DNA of 64,000 nt from the NCBI GenBank assembly GCA_033239125.1, contig BSWB01000006.1, positions 117,226,242 to 117,290,241 on the forward strand, given 5' to 3'. Made by a program: the position numbers and the translations under genes. This document shows positions 23,401 to 34,300 of the stretch, piece by piece. Numbering within the stretch: position 1 is the first letter of the stretch; each line of letters starts with the position of its first letter. The stretch comes from Fagopyrum homotropicum. Its lineage: Eukaryota > Streptophyta > Magnoliopsida > Caryophyllales > Polygonaceae. The notes beneath the pieces are model-generated. The model ran no database searches and had not been told where the DNA came from. It was given only the letters and a program-made list of their open reading frames with translations.

Positions 23401-24008
23401 CAAAAGGAGTATCGAGGTATGATCGGTTCATTGTTGTATTTAATTGCTAGTCGACCTGACATTATGTTTAGCGTGTGCACGTGTGCAAGATTTCAAGCTG
23501 ATCCTAAAGAGTCACACTTGATTGCTGTGAAAAGATTTTTTCGGTATCTCAATGGCACTAAGGATCGTGGGTTATGGTACCCACATCAAAGCTCGTTTCA
23601 CTTTGTTGGCTATTCAGATGCAGACTTTGCAGGTTATAAGGTCGATAGGAAAAGCACTTCTGGACATTGCCACTTCTTAGGGTCATCCCTAATCAGTTGG
23701 CACTCCATGAAGCAAAATTCCGTCGCCCTATCCACAGCGAAACTAAATATATAGCTGCGGGAGCCTGTTGTGCACAAATTCTATGGATTGCTGAACAACT
23801 ACGTGATCTTGGCTTTGATTCTAAAGGTATTCCTATAAAATGTGATAATACTAGTGCTTTATATATAACCAAAAATCATGTGCAGCATTCAAGGACTAAG
23901 CATATCGATGTAATACATGATCATGTTGAGAAATGTGATGTTTTGATCTCTTTTATATCTACTAACTTGCAGCTTGTAGATATCTTTACCAAGCCTCTTC
24001 CTGAGTAG
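20446..24008 (+). pseudogene. copia pol: protease, integrase, reverse transcriptase, RNase H
   Basis: Domains in order: a CCHC knuckle near 20617-20660; aspartic protease motif LDSGCSRHMSG near 20865; GAG-pre-integrase LGHRRLGHVS near 21250 with downstream CXXC; integrase catalytic core with DLCGP near 21454 and RSDHG near 21634. The third acidic residue, normally Glu in NGVVERKNRTL, is Val (near 21744). Reverse transcriptase has YVDDILFG near 23127 and RNase H has YSDADFAG near 23611. The frame ends TKPLPE at 24008. Breaks include frameshifts near 20720, 22590 and 22830, TAG at 21291-21293, TAG at 22371-22373, and TAA codons at about 23020 and 23203. A final frameshift lies near 23740. It cannot give a working polyprotein. 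Confidence 0.93.
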
Positions 24009-24515
24009 CAATTTAATTTTATTAGGCTAGAGCTTGATATGTTGAACAAGGAAACATTAACGTAGGGGAAGTAAATCATTTTATTTTCTCCTTCCTATGC
24101 AACCCAATTATTGTTTTCAAAGGCCTTGAAAGGTAATTCAAGGGCCTTGAAACAAGTTTCAAGGGTAAATTAAGAAATACAGATCATTTAGGAATTCATA
24201 TCATTTCGATATTCAAATTCTTAAATTTTTTTAAGAGTTTTGTTTAAAAGGGATTTCAAAAGGCTTTATTTTCAGATTCAAAGAATTTTGAGAAGTGGTT
24301 ACAAAATTTATGGAAAGAATATTAATCAACAATGATTCTCCCAAGATTTTGAGTTTCTCAATATCTTAGTGATCTTACATTGATGTGACTTCTTCCCTTA
24401 AATTCTACTTCTCTTCTTTCTTTATCTCTTCCACTTCATATTCTCTTTGCAAACTCTGTGCTTTACTCTTTCAATTTTCATAAACCCGCTTCCTCTCTCT
24501 CTCTCAAAAATTTTC
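24009..24515 (+). other. spacer between copia pol and third ORF
   Basis: Non-coding. 24116-24165 holds a cluster of CAAGGCCTTGAAA-type inverted repeats matching those of the LTRs. 24420-24510 is CT-rich. Confidence 0.7.
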
Positions 24516-25959
24516 ATGGCATCCAAGAGATCTTCAGTTGATGATGCCGCATCATCGGCTCCCAAGCGACAGAGAGTGGTTCAGATCTCCTCCGACTCTG
24601 ACTCAAGCTCAGGTTCAGATTCAGGCTCTAGTGCCCCATTTTATATGGATGATGCTGAAATTTTTGCCAAGACGGGCCTTCCATCACACTGGTTTGGATG
24701 TCAAATAGCCGTCAAGAAATGGCTGACTGAGTTCGACGAACGACATGAATGTATGTGTGAATTAGTCGATAGAAAACTATTCACATGCCTCTCCCTACCA
24801 GGGCTTGAAGTGCTTCAAGCAAGCTCTATCTGGATACTTCTCAACCCAGGGGAGATATCCTTCCCCAGGTTAACCAAGCTGTTCTACATCAACTTAACCG
24901 CCCGAGGAGAAAGGGGAGAATGAATTCTGGACTCTATCGTGAAAGGTAAGAAAATCACCATTACTTTTGAGATTATTGCTGATATTTTTGGTCTTCCTCG
25001 CTATGATGCTGTTGATCACCCTACCCCCGCTAGAACCGTTAAAATGGCCAAAGAACAGTTTCTTCTACCCAATTCCTTACCACAACCTACTACTACCTAT
25101 CTAACCCTTGAAGCCAAAATTGTTTGTGCTCTTTTGGTTAGATGTGTGGTACCAAGGGTTAACAACGGAGATGTGCTGACAAATACACTACTTGCATTTT
25201 TGTATCATGTGCTGAATGGGCAAGAAGTTAATCTTCCAAAAATTATCCTGTCTCATATGGTTAATGTTATAAATTCTCCTAGTGATTGCCACTTGCCATA
25301 TGGAAATTTACTCCCAAAAATCTTTCAACACTTTTCGATTGATTATTCTGATGAGGAGCAACATCTTGTGTGTGGAGAACTGGATGAGGAATTCTTTGAC
25401 AGTATGGGGATTAAGAGAACAGTGACTGACCATAGAACAATATGGGTTCTAAAGGAGCAACCAGCATGGAATTATACCACTGTACAACGTCTGGAAGTTG
25501 TAGAAAGAGGAATGGACTCTCTGAGAAGCGATCTTGTTTTCTTCCGATCAACAGTGACTGACCGTCTAGACGAAACACAAGATCTACAGGGTATTTTAAA
25601 TTAGAAAATTAATCAAATGTTTCATGTCAACACTCTTTCTCTTATAGTTGCCAACAACATCAAGCCCTTAACAGAAGAGGATGGGCAAGCTAACACGAAG
25701 GATGCTGAACAGGTCATGACACAGTGCTATAAGATTGTCAAGGATCGTCCTATTCGCCAACCATCATCTTAGGATCCAGACGTGTTGCATATTGAAGAGT
25801 TTGGTGTTGTCAAGAAATATGACAAGAATTCTGATCAGAGGCGAACGGACATTTCCCACAAAGAACATGACCTCCTGAACGCTCAACATCGTTGGAGAAA
25901 GATGTGCTTGAAGGAGCATTCAGGAAAAGCGAGCTCTTCCAAATGGTATCAAGAATGAA
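24516..25959 (+). pseudogene. third ORF of the copia element, putative plant transposon protein
   Basis: The ATG at 24516 follows a pyrimidine-rich leader. One frame can be followed to 25959 with three stops: TGA 24921-24923, TAG 25602-25604 and TAG near 25770. The N-terminus is Ser/Asp-rich with a basic KRQR patch (possible nuclear signal). The middle resembles the putative plant transposon protein domain, with FYINL, then VKGKKITITFEIIADIFGLP, then a helical part ending LPYGNLLPKIFQHFSIDYS. The C-terminus has a coiled-coil-like stretch (QRLEVVERGMDSLRSDL). It sits where SIRE-type copia elements carry an env-like ORF, but no signal peptide or membrane segment is visible. The layout parallels the extra ORF of the Athila element at 56860-58425. 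Function unknown. Confidence 0.65.
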
Positions 25960-26120
25960 GTTCTCTAGAATGACCATGACTGTCAAGGCCCTTGATTATG
26001 ATATCAAAGGCTTGTTTTTGAAAAACTTGTTTGTTTTTGTGGTTTTTGTGAAAATACTTTTCCGAGTTGTAATGCTTTAAAACTCCCTTACTTTGAATAT
26101 TTTTCTCCCTTGTTGAAAGA

Positions 26121-26134
26121 CAAAGGGGGAGAAA
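26121..26134 (+). promoter_or_regulatory. polypurine tract of the copia element
   Basis: CAAAGGGGGAGAAA lies just upstream of the TG at 26139, taken as the start of the 3' LTR. It primes plus-strand DNA synthesis. Confidence 0.8.
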
Positions 26135-26797
26135 TAAATGTGATCCGACATTTCTCGATATTCTGCATTTTGCATTTTAAGTTAGTTTGATATTTGTATA
26201 TGCATCGCTAACTTTACAATGCAAGACTTAAACACAAATGAAGTAGTTTTGTACACTAACATTTTACTGATTATATATCGAGTTGCTTGGTTTAGTTTAG
26301 TGGTTTGTATTGAATGAAGTGCGGGTTTTTAAAAGACACTTCAAAAGACCTTGGAAGACTTTGAAATTGGAAGCAAGCAATCCAAGTTGTTTAGAGTGTG
26401 TAAACGACAGAGACCTTGAAATTTATTTCAAGGGAACAACGAAATCAAGGCTGCACCGCTAATGTAATATCCGAAATTTTTATTCCGTTTAATTCCGAAT
26501 CAAATCGGACTTCGAGCCGTTGACGGTTTCCCATTCTATCTAGTATTTCTTTCTTCATAAATTTTATTATTTTATGTAGAATTTAATTCACATAAAATGA
26601 TAAAATTATATCAAGCTCTAATTCCTATAATTATTTATTATTTTATGTAGAATTTAATTCACATAAAATGATAGATTTATATCAAACCCTAATTATTATA
26701 ATTCATTCCTATCGATGACTTTAGACGAGATCATGACAAGATGTGACGAGATCATGACTAAGCGGAGACGAGGCCATGTCAAAGCCCGACAAATCTG

Positions 26798-26833
26798 TGA
26801 CAAACTCATTCATGGCCTGACAAGGCCATGACG
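26798..26833 (+). repeat. CATGGCC/GGCCATG inverted repeat
   Basis: CATGGCCTGACAAGGCCATG has 7-bp arms and a 6-bp loop. It lies among GACAAG/GACGAG repeats about 270 bp upstream of the TATA box of the solo LTR. Confidence 0.75.
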
Positions 26834-27089
26834 AGTTTTGACAGATTTTTGACAGATTTTTGACAAACAATTCAACCCATCTTTCTTGCAATTATTTCAA
26901 CCATCTTTCTTATATTTTTCAGCCCACTTCTCTTGACCAATTCAGCAGCCCAGTTTTGCCTTGCTTCAGCCCATCTTTCCCTTGCTTTAGCCCGTGCAGT
27001 CCATTCTGCAGTCAGCCGTACCTCTTAATCCCATAACCTAAATTAACTTTAACCTAATTAACCCTAATTACCCCTATCAAACGTTGCAG

Positions 27090-27096
27090 TATAAAT
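27090..27096 (+). promoter_or_regulatory. TATA box of the 2.1-kb solo LTR
   Basis: GTATAAATG upstream of a GC-richer stretch that looks like the transcribed leader. Confidence 0.55.
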
Positions 27097-27189
27097 GTGA
27101 AGAGACGCGGCTTCTCCACTGCTCTCCCTCGCCAACATCCGACGCAACAACCTCCTTCTGTAAACGTAACAGCCGCCTTCTGTAAGTAA

Positions 27190-27305
27190 TAACAGGCCGA
27201 CGCAATCCAGTCCGGCGCAACAACAGCCGACGCAGTCCAGTCCGGCGCAGCAGCAACTGATGCAGTCCAGTCCGGCGCAACAGTAGCCGACGTAGTCCAG
27301 TACCG
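27190..27305. repeat. GC-rich tandem repeat, ~36 bp unit
   Basis: Three to four imperfect units of GACGCAGTCCAGTCCGGCGC followed by AACAGCAGC-like sequence. They lie just downstream of the LTR TATA box. On the minus strand they translate as repeated RRTGLRRLLL, which I regard as a by-product. Confidence 0.8.
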
Positions 27306-29571
27306 GCGAGTTCTGTGGTCTTCTCCGCCTTCATCCGCCAAGCTGCAACCGTTGGTTCCATCTCCCTTGCACAGTGGGTCGGATACCCCTCCCCGACGCC
27401 TCCTCCAGTGACAGCAAGTAGCAACAGAATTCGTGCCATCTTCATGCCTTCGAGTCTTGGAATCGGGTAAGGCTTGTACCCCTTGCTACACTACACTTCA
27501 GTATACTTCTTTCCTTGCCTAACATGGACCAGTTTCGTCTTTAAACCTACTCAGAACAATTATAGAAGAGCTGTACAGATTCATGCGTTTTTTTGAGTTT
27601 TCGGAAGTGGAAAACAGTCAACTTCGGGGCAAGATTCGAGTAAGTTATACTCCTCCTTTGCTGCTGAATTTTGGATATGTTGTAGTCAGTAGTACATAGT
27701 AGATGATACTAACATTTGGGAAGAATCGGAGTTACGGGTTGAGAGTTATTGTGTTCTGTATATATGTGTTGAGTGTTGGGGAAAACAGCAAGTGATGCTG
27801 TTTTGTGAGATGGTTTTGAATAAGCTCTTGATCTCCGTTGGGCTTGAATTTTGGATATGATATAGTTGACATATTATTGTAGAACATATTAAAATTTGAG
27901 AGGCATCCAGCGAGTGGTGTTTGTTAGTTAAGATAAATGACGAAATCGGAATAGGCCGACTTTATTGTGTAATTGACCCAAGTGTATGATAACGGGTAGT
28001 GACATCATCTGTCTAGCTCTTGCGAGAGTCTAGGAGGTTCCCTGTGACCAGCCCAGTCCGGTAGACGGTCAGATGCATTAGTACCATTCCGAGTTGGTAA
28101 ACGGGGACAAGGGCGAGGTTTGGGAATCCCTCGTGTCACAAAATAAGTATCATTAGTAATGACCTATCACCTAATTAAAGATAATAAAAGGATTGAGTGT
28201 TGCATGTTGATTGTGTATGATGTGTGATTGTGCTTTTACCTTTATACTTATGCATAGAATGTTAGCTAACGGTTTTATACCGCTTGTAGATGCCTTGCAG
28301 GTTAAGACAGTTGTAGAGAGATCCGGAGGGAATGGTCAGCCGGGTCCACGTACTCATTTAGTTGGGGATGGGATGTCTTCTATTCTTCTTATGTGTCGTT
28401 TTGGTACCTTTGCTTTGTAAGACTGATACATATTCTTCATGTATATATTGTTTAAAGTTTTCAAATGTTTTAAATACTTTTGTGCCTTGTTGTAAGATCC
28501 AAGTTAAATTGTTGTCAAAAGAAGGTCGGGACCCATTGTGAGGTCCTAACCAGTAGCTCCCCGAGTTCTTAGAATTTGGGGTGTTACAGCTAAATGAATT
28601 CAAATCACTAAGAAGATCTTCTAGGAGAGATTTGCTCAACAAGAAGATATGATCAAACAAAGATCTCAACCGGCCAATAAAGATCTTACAAAGATCCTCA
28701 ACCGAAAGAACGCAGATTCTCTCCTCTGGAATTTGATATCATCACAACAAATACGAGAAGATTAAGGAGCCGAGAGATCAACGTGTTCTCAGGAGATGAA
28801 GATCCACAACGTCTATCTCATCTCAACCAAGAAGCGATCTTCATGGAGAAGAAGAATCATCTTCAAATGGTCATCTTTCCAACGGCTAAAACACCTCTCC
28901 ATTGAAGGCTATAAATGAAGATGGCGATTGAAGAACAAGTACAGAAGCTTACACGGAGATATCAATAGTCTTCAAGCGATCCAAAATATCTTCATTCGAT
29001 CAAATAGTTTTTCTTTCTCTCTTTCTATAAAAAGTTTGATGCCCTAGAGAGAGTTAAAAACTCGAGAGCTCCATTGGTATATCTAAAGAGTGTTATACTC
29101 GAGTGCGTGTTACTCTGCGAAGTAACTAGGCTACTATAGCAAGGTGAAGAGTTGGAGCTAGATCGTAGCATTGGCTACAGTGAGAGAAGAAGGGGATTTC
29201 TTCTAGTTTGTATCTAGGACTCTTTGAAGCTGATAATAGATAGTTAGATCCTAAGACTATACCTTGGGACGGAGAGTAGACTATTTGAGCCGAACTTCGT
29301 AAACATATCCTCGTGTCGATCTTTTACATTCCGCACTATATCTTGTTTTATTGTGACTAACTTTGTTTTGCAGGAGTATAAAGTCAAGGCCCTTGAAAGT
29401 TGTTTCAAAGCCCTTGAAATAAAAGTGTATCACAAAGAGCTCAGATCGATATCAAAGCCCTTGAAATTGGTTTCAAGGCCTTGAGATTGGTTTTGCGAAA
29501 AGTTCACATACTCTATTCAACCCCCCTTCTAGAGTATCTTTTGTCCTTTTTATTCACTTACTAGTTCTTCA

Positions 29572-29913
29572 ACTTGAATATCTCATACCTTGCTCATAAG
29601 GGATTCGTGGATGTGGTCCCGGGGCTGGAGTTCTATATGGGACACGTGAGCGTCCATCATCCTTATTCACGAATCTCCGCTGAGGAACGTAACTATGAAA
29701 CCTCGACTGGGGCATATCTCGGCCAAAATCTCGGGCGAGATTTTGCACTAGGGGCCGAGATTTACCACTGGTGCGAGATTCGTAATCTTCTAAGCGTCGG
29801 TTTACGTTGTCAAGATTTTTCGTGATTTGTTTTAGCATGGCTTGACCCTTAGGGTTGTCTAGCCCAGCGCCTAGTGACCTTCTTTGGTCTTTAACTCTAT
29901 ACATCCTGCACAA
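29572..29913 (-). pseudogene. N-terminal part of the split gag-side ORF of the large gypsy element
   Basis: About 113 codons open on the minus strand from the ATG at 29913, cut at 29572 by the copia element and continued at 17750-16875. The sequence has a helical region (QITKNLDNVNRRLEDYES) and then Arg/Pro-rich, low-complexity sequence. Just upstream of the ATG the minus strand reads TGTGATTGTGCAG/G, a plausible splice acceptor, so the true N-terminus may lie in an upstream exon. The coding region includes two copies of the element's CTCGGCC-type inverted repeat (29716-29760). Function is inferred from position only. Confidence 0.5.
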
Positions 29914-30761
29914 TCACATATAGTAGCAACAAATGCGTGAAGTTAGTGAAAACAAGGGTTTCTTACTTGTTTTCTCTCACACTCACACTTTGTTGTGAAT
30001 CTCAAGCTGATTTGATGCAATTGCCTTGGATGAATTAATGATTATTTACCAATTGATGAACTAGCTTCAACTAGAATTTCCTCGGATGTCTCATTTAGTA
30101 AACTTGGTTCGGAGAAAGGTTCTTGTGTTGGAAGATAGTTAAGATACTTTGCTGCTAGTCTCTACACACAATTGATCTCAAGGTAGAAGGAATATTGGAA
30201 GTATGACGCAACTAGTATGATAGAAAGTATAGATACTAAGTAACACACCCAAAGAATTTGACTCAATGTGTTTAGAGTAGAAAGAGGCTAAGAAAAGGCA
30301 CATAAGAGATAAAGAAGAGAGAAAGAAAGTACCTTGAACTGGTGTAGTTGGAGAAAGACATAGCTGGGGTTGGTTTTGGGAATGATAAGACTCTCAATTG
30401 AATCAAGGTAGGTATAGAAACTCTTCATTTGATGTACTCTTGCACAAGGTGCACTTTGAAACTTCAGATTATACCTCACAAATCAATACTTGGCCGAGAT
30501 TCTTTATGGACTGGCTGAGATGGTTGACAAATCGATACTTGATGTCGATGTTCAACAATCACTTTGGGGGTGCTACTTCCTTGTTACCTTGGGATCTTTT
30601 ATTGCTGGAGAAACGTATATATCGTTGTTTGAAAAGAATGGATAAGATCTTACCTACTAGATAAGATCTCCACTTTAAGCGCAAACCTTTTAGTGCAATC
30701 TCCGAAGGGTTGGACGAGGTTTCAAGGTTAATGGTTGGCTTGTGTTTGGATATGGCGTTTC
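29914..30761 (-). other. leader of the large gypsy element
   Basis: Non-coding on both strands as far as I can see. It is continuous, after removal of 30762-33968, with 33969-34300 and the primer site. Half-sites of the CCGAG motif lie near 30492 and 30513. Confidence 0.6.
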
Positions 30762-31919
30762 TGTAATAACCGAAATATTTTTATTCCGATTATTCCCGAG
30801 TCACCCCAGAATTATACCGGTTTGGTTTTTCCTTCATTACCTTAACATTTTTATGGGATTTGGAACCCATCCTTTCTTCTATGATTTTATTATTTTATGT
30901 GAGAACTCGACTCACAAGAAGTAAGCAAACCCGATCTATCTCCTCTTATCCGTCATCTTTGTTATTTTATGTGACATCAAGTTCGTGGATAGTTTTATTA
31001 TTTTATGTGAGATTTCTCTTACTCACATAAAAGAGTTTTAACTGTAAGACACACCATCCAGACCCGGTATGAAGACAAGATAGCGAGGCCCATGAAGACG
31101 TACCATCCGGGCCCGTTACGAGTAGGCCAGCTGGGCCCATGGAAGTTCTATCTTCTGTCTCTTCTCCTTCGTCAGAACCCTAGCAACCTCTAACGTGGAA
31201 CGCCTTCTCGCTCTTCCATCACGTACGCCGGCACCATCTTCTCCTCCTCGCAAGCCGGCAACATCCAGCGGTGTTCTGTCCTTCATCATCTTCTTGAGAG
31301 CGCACCGGATCTGCACCCCCGGCCTTCTCGCCTGTAGACTCCAGCGCCAGCGCTCTCTTGTCTCCACGCCAAGCCGCAACCTTCACTAGCCACCGCCTTC
31401 CTGCACACCCCACCTCGCTAGCGAACAAACGCAGGATCGGCTCTCCTCTCCAGCTCCTCCACGCAACTATCGAGGCTCCCATCCTCTTCCCCTTCGTCTT
31501 CTTCACACCACAACATGCGAGCGATTGGTTGGCCGCTTCGATAGCACACGAGCAACAAGGGAGGTCCTCTACAGCGCCTCCTGCAACCGAACCACTAGCG
31601 CGGCGGCTATCGATGCTGGTGCAACAAACCTCTGTCGACAGACACGCTGAGAGTAGACTGCAGGTGCACCTATGTAACAGGGTCACAACTACATCTTCGT
31701 CTTCGTACTCGTGAGTTCCTCGAGTTTGCTTTCCGAGTAAACACCGCACCTTCCTTCGCTGCATCTTTTTCCCTCTCTGATATGTGCTGATTAGAACCCC
31801 TGTTTGTGTCGTGAGACCTTCTAGAGCAGCCATGGAATATGATTCGAAGAGCTGAGGCGTCTCCTAAATTTTTTGCAGTGATGAACAGTCAACTTACGAT
31901 CCGATTTTGGGTAAGCTAG

Positions 31920-32540
31920 GAACTTCCTTTTTGGCTGGTTTTCGGATATGGCATAGTCAATATTGCATGGTAGATCATATTGAAATTTGAGCATATTTTG
32001 AGCTATAGTTTAGGAGATATGATTTTCTCAAGTTGGCTCCTCATGTAGTTTTCTAAGTATGTTGATTTTGAGAAAAACGGCTTGGGATGCAGTTTTGTGG
32101 AATAGATTTGGATGGGTTATTGACTGCTATTGGACTTGAATTTCAGACATGTTATAGTTGGTATAGTATAGTAGATCATACTGAAATTCGAGAGAAATCC
32201 GAGTTACATTTTAAGAGTTATGGTGTCCCAAAGTAGAGATCTTGAACAGTTTCTAGGTAGTGCTGAATTTTTGAAAAAACTGCTTGTGATGCAGTATTGT
32301 GCTACCGATTTGATTTGGTTATATTCCTTGGTTAGACTTGAATTTTGGATATGTCGTATTTAAGATAGCATAGTATAATATTTCAAAGTTTGAGAGGATT
32401 TCTTTAAGAGGTTTAGGAGTTATGAATTTTCAAAGTCGAGGCTGTAAGCAGTTTTCTGGATGTTGCTGAAATTTTCTAAGTGCTGGAAATATCTGGTGTT
32501 GTGCAGTCATGTTTGAACTTAAGTTTGGATACCTTAAAAA
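31920..32540. repeat. ~190-bp degenerate tandem repeats
   Basis: Three to four units recognisable by GGATATG near GTCAATA/GTTGGTA, then TAGTAGATCATA, AAATTTGAG, GAGTTATG and TGTGATGCAG-like words. Two units are present in the shorter sister LTR (27665-27900), so unit number explains part of the length difference. Confidence 0.75.
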
Positions 32541-33750
32541 CACAATTCACCGTTCAGTTTTTAATATAACATAGATGGATATGTATACTGTGATGTATCA
32601 GAAGTGAAGACCAATCCAACGGTCGGATCTGGATCTATAGGAGCTCAAAGTCAACTGTTTGTGCAGTTTGGGAAATGACTCAAATTTGGCTAAGTTTAGA
32701 ATTCATGGATTTTGTAGCCAACTTTGGAAAATTGTGTAGAAGTTGTTGTTGGGTATTTTTGAGTTTTTCTTACTTCTATGAGCAGAGTGCATCATGTAGA
32801 AGACCTAGATATTTCACTTGGAATTTTATATTTTTATTCGGTTTTCATATCTTAAGCCAAAGTTGGACCTTAGAAACTTTTTATGAAACTCAAGAATGTA
32901 GTTAACTCTTCTAAATCTTTAGCAAACTTCCCTTTGAGAGTTTTGAGTGTGGTTTTGATTTCCAAAGAATAGTTTGGAACTTTGTTATAGAATTTTATAA
33001 AGTTTCGGGACCAGGGGTAAAATGGTCATTTGCCCGTATATGGATATTTTGGTAATTCTTTATGATCGATTATATATCTTAGAAGTTGGAGACTTCTAAG
33101 AAAGTGAGATACATTATTGATCCACTTGCCTTGTATAACAGACGATGGAGTATTCTACGGTTGTTGACCGAATCGAGATTAAGACAGTCGAGATGGATTC
33201 AGGTAAGTCCTTTGGGCTTACTTAGCTAACTTCTAGATATGGGTGTGGATAATGATAGTGGTGTTTGAATAATGTGTTTCTAGCTGTATTTAATAGTAAT
33301 TATATACCGACCTATACATCGGCCTAAGAGTAATGGGCGGTGGCATTTTGCTCAGTTAGCGTGAGGACGCTGGGGGTTTCTTTAGGGACTAGTCTACACT
33401 CGGTTTGTAGTGATGCTACCGGTGGAGGTAAGCTAGACCTACACCCAGTTGGATAAGGAACGGAGACGAGAACTCTTAAGATTCTCGTGCCACAACTTTA
33501 AAACAGAATAAAGTGAATCACCTAAGCTATTAGATAATAACCGGAATTTGTGCCAGCATGTTGGGTGTTTATGTTACCGTGTTTGTGTTTGTGCTATCTT
33601 TATTCTACTTATTTTTAGATTGTTAGCTAACAGTTTATCCGTGTTGTAGATTTGTTGAGATAGACAATTGCAGAGAGATCCGGGACGGATGGTCAACCGG
33701 GTCCACGTACTCATTAGATGGGGACGGGGAAAGAACCTTGACCAATTATG

Positions 33751-33751
<1 letters not shown>

Positions 33752-33789
<38 letters not shown>
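33752..33789. repeat. (TA)19 microsatellite
   Basis: 38 bp of pure TA, absent from the sister LTR at the same place. It directly follows a 22-bp patch identical to another element's LTR. Confidence 0.97.
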
Positions 33790-33791
<2 letters not shown>

Positions 33792-33968
33792 TGTTTGCAA
33801 GGCTGTCACATGTATACATTCATACAATAAAATATTATGTTTTTAAATTGTTTTAAATACATTTGTGCCTTGTTGTAAGATCCTAGTAAAGTTGTTAAAC
33901 CAAGGTTGGAACCCATGGTGAGGTCCTAACCAGTAGCTCCCCGAGTTCCGAAAACTTGGGGTGTTACA

Positions 33969-34276
33969 GTTTCTCTCTTCCAAACCTGAACAAGTCAACG
34001 CACGTTAAACTCAAATAATCTCGCAAAAATGGAGAACAAGAAAAGACTCAATTTTTATATGACTCAAAGAAGACTCAAAATTAAACTTGATACGGACTTC
34101 AAGGTTAATGGTTGGCTTGTGTTTGGCTATGTCGTTTCTCTCTTCCAAACTTGAACAAGTCAACGCACGTTAAACTCAAATAATCTCACAAAAATGGAGA
34201 AAAAGAATAGACTCAATTTTTATATGACTCAAAGAAGACTCAAAATGAATATTGACTTAAACTTGATACGGACTTC
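33969..34276. repeat. tandem duplication of ~178 bp in the gypsy leader
   Basis: The unit beginning TTCAAGGTTAATGG occurs at 30721-30761 plus 33974-34097 (split by the solo LTR) and again at 34098-34276. The second copy keeps the uninterrupted insertion site and so confirms the GTTTC duplication. Confidence 0.9.
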
Positions 34277-34285
34277 AATCGCTTA

Positions 34286-34297
34286 GCTCTGATACAA
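34286..34297 (-). promoter_or_regulatory. primer-binding site of the large gypsy element
   Basis: The minus strand reads TTGTATCAGAGC, 11 of 12 bases complementary to initiator tRNA-Met, 3 bp from the LTR end. Confidence 0.8.
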
Positions 34298-34300
34298 CTT

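Larger units (their letters stand above)
26463..28588 (+). mobile_element. solo LTR, gypsy-type, 2.1 kb
   Basis: TGTAATATCC to GGGTGTTACA, with a perfect GCTAA duplication (26458-26462, 28589-28593), inserted in the copia 3' LTR. The uninterrupted site is seen in the 5' LTR near 17992. Its ends and several internal blocks match 30762-33968, and the last ~100 bp also match the LTR end of the gypsy element at 38544-47360. A TATA box is at 27090-27096. No primer site, polypurine tract or coding region is present. Confidence 0.88.
17751..29571 (+). mobile_element. Ty1/copia retrotransposon with an extra 3' ORF
   Basis: LTRs at 17751-18965 and 26139-29571 (the latter split by a 2.1-kb solo LTR) enclose gag, protease, integrase, reverse transcriptase and RNase H in copia order, then a third ORF. 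The tRNA-iMet primer site is at 18968-18979 and the polypurine tract CAAAGGGGGAGAAA at 26121-26134. The 5' LTR lacks about 84 bp found at the start of the 3' LTR, and no target duplication is seen; the right flank is ACTTG. So the left end was trimmed, together with the target copy. The insertion split an ORF of the surrounding gypsy element. Multiple stops and frameshifts make it inactive. Confidence 0.93.
26139..29571 (+). repeat. 3' LTR of the copia element, interrupted
   Basis: About 1.3 kb without the insertion at 26463-28588. From 26223 on it matches 17751-18965. The first 84 bp have no counterpart at the trimmed 5' LTR. Confidence 0.88.
30762..33968 (+). mobile_element. solo LTR, gypsy-type, 3.2 kb
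   Basis: TGTAATAACC to GGGTGTTACA, with a perfect GTTTC duplication (30757-30761, 33969-33973). The uninterrupted site is visible in a tandem copy at 34098-34140. It is related to the 2.1-kb solo LTR but longer because of extra ~190-bp repeats and a (TA)n block. GGGCCC-centred palindromes occur at 31100-31140. No coding capacity is seen; GC-rich open frames at 31116-31833 are not supported by any domain. Confidence 0.88.

Noticed and set aside
27054..27445. Repetitive Leu/Arg-rich minus-strand frames
   Set aside because: They are translations of the 36-bp tandem repeat in the solo LTR leader.
31116..31833. Long GC-rich frames on both strands of the 3.2-kb solo LTR
   Set aside because: Frames are open on both strands because of base composition, the aligned segment of the sister LTR is not conserved as protein, and no motif is found.
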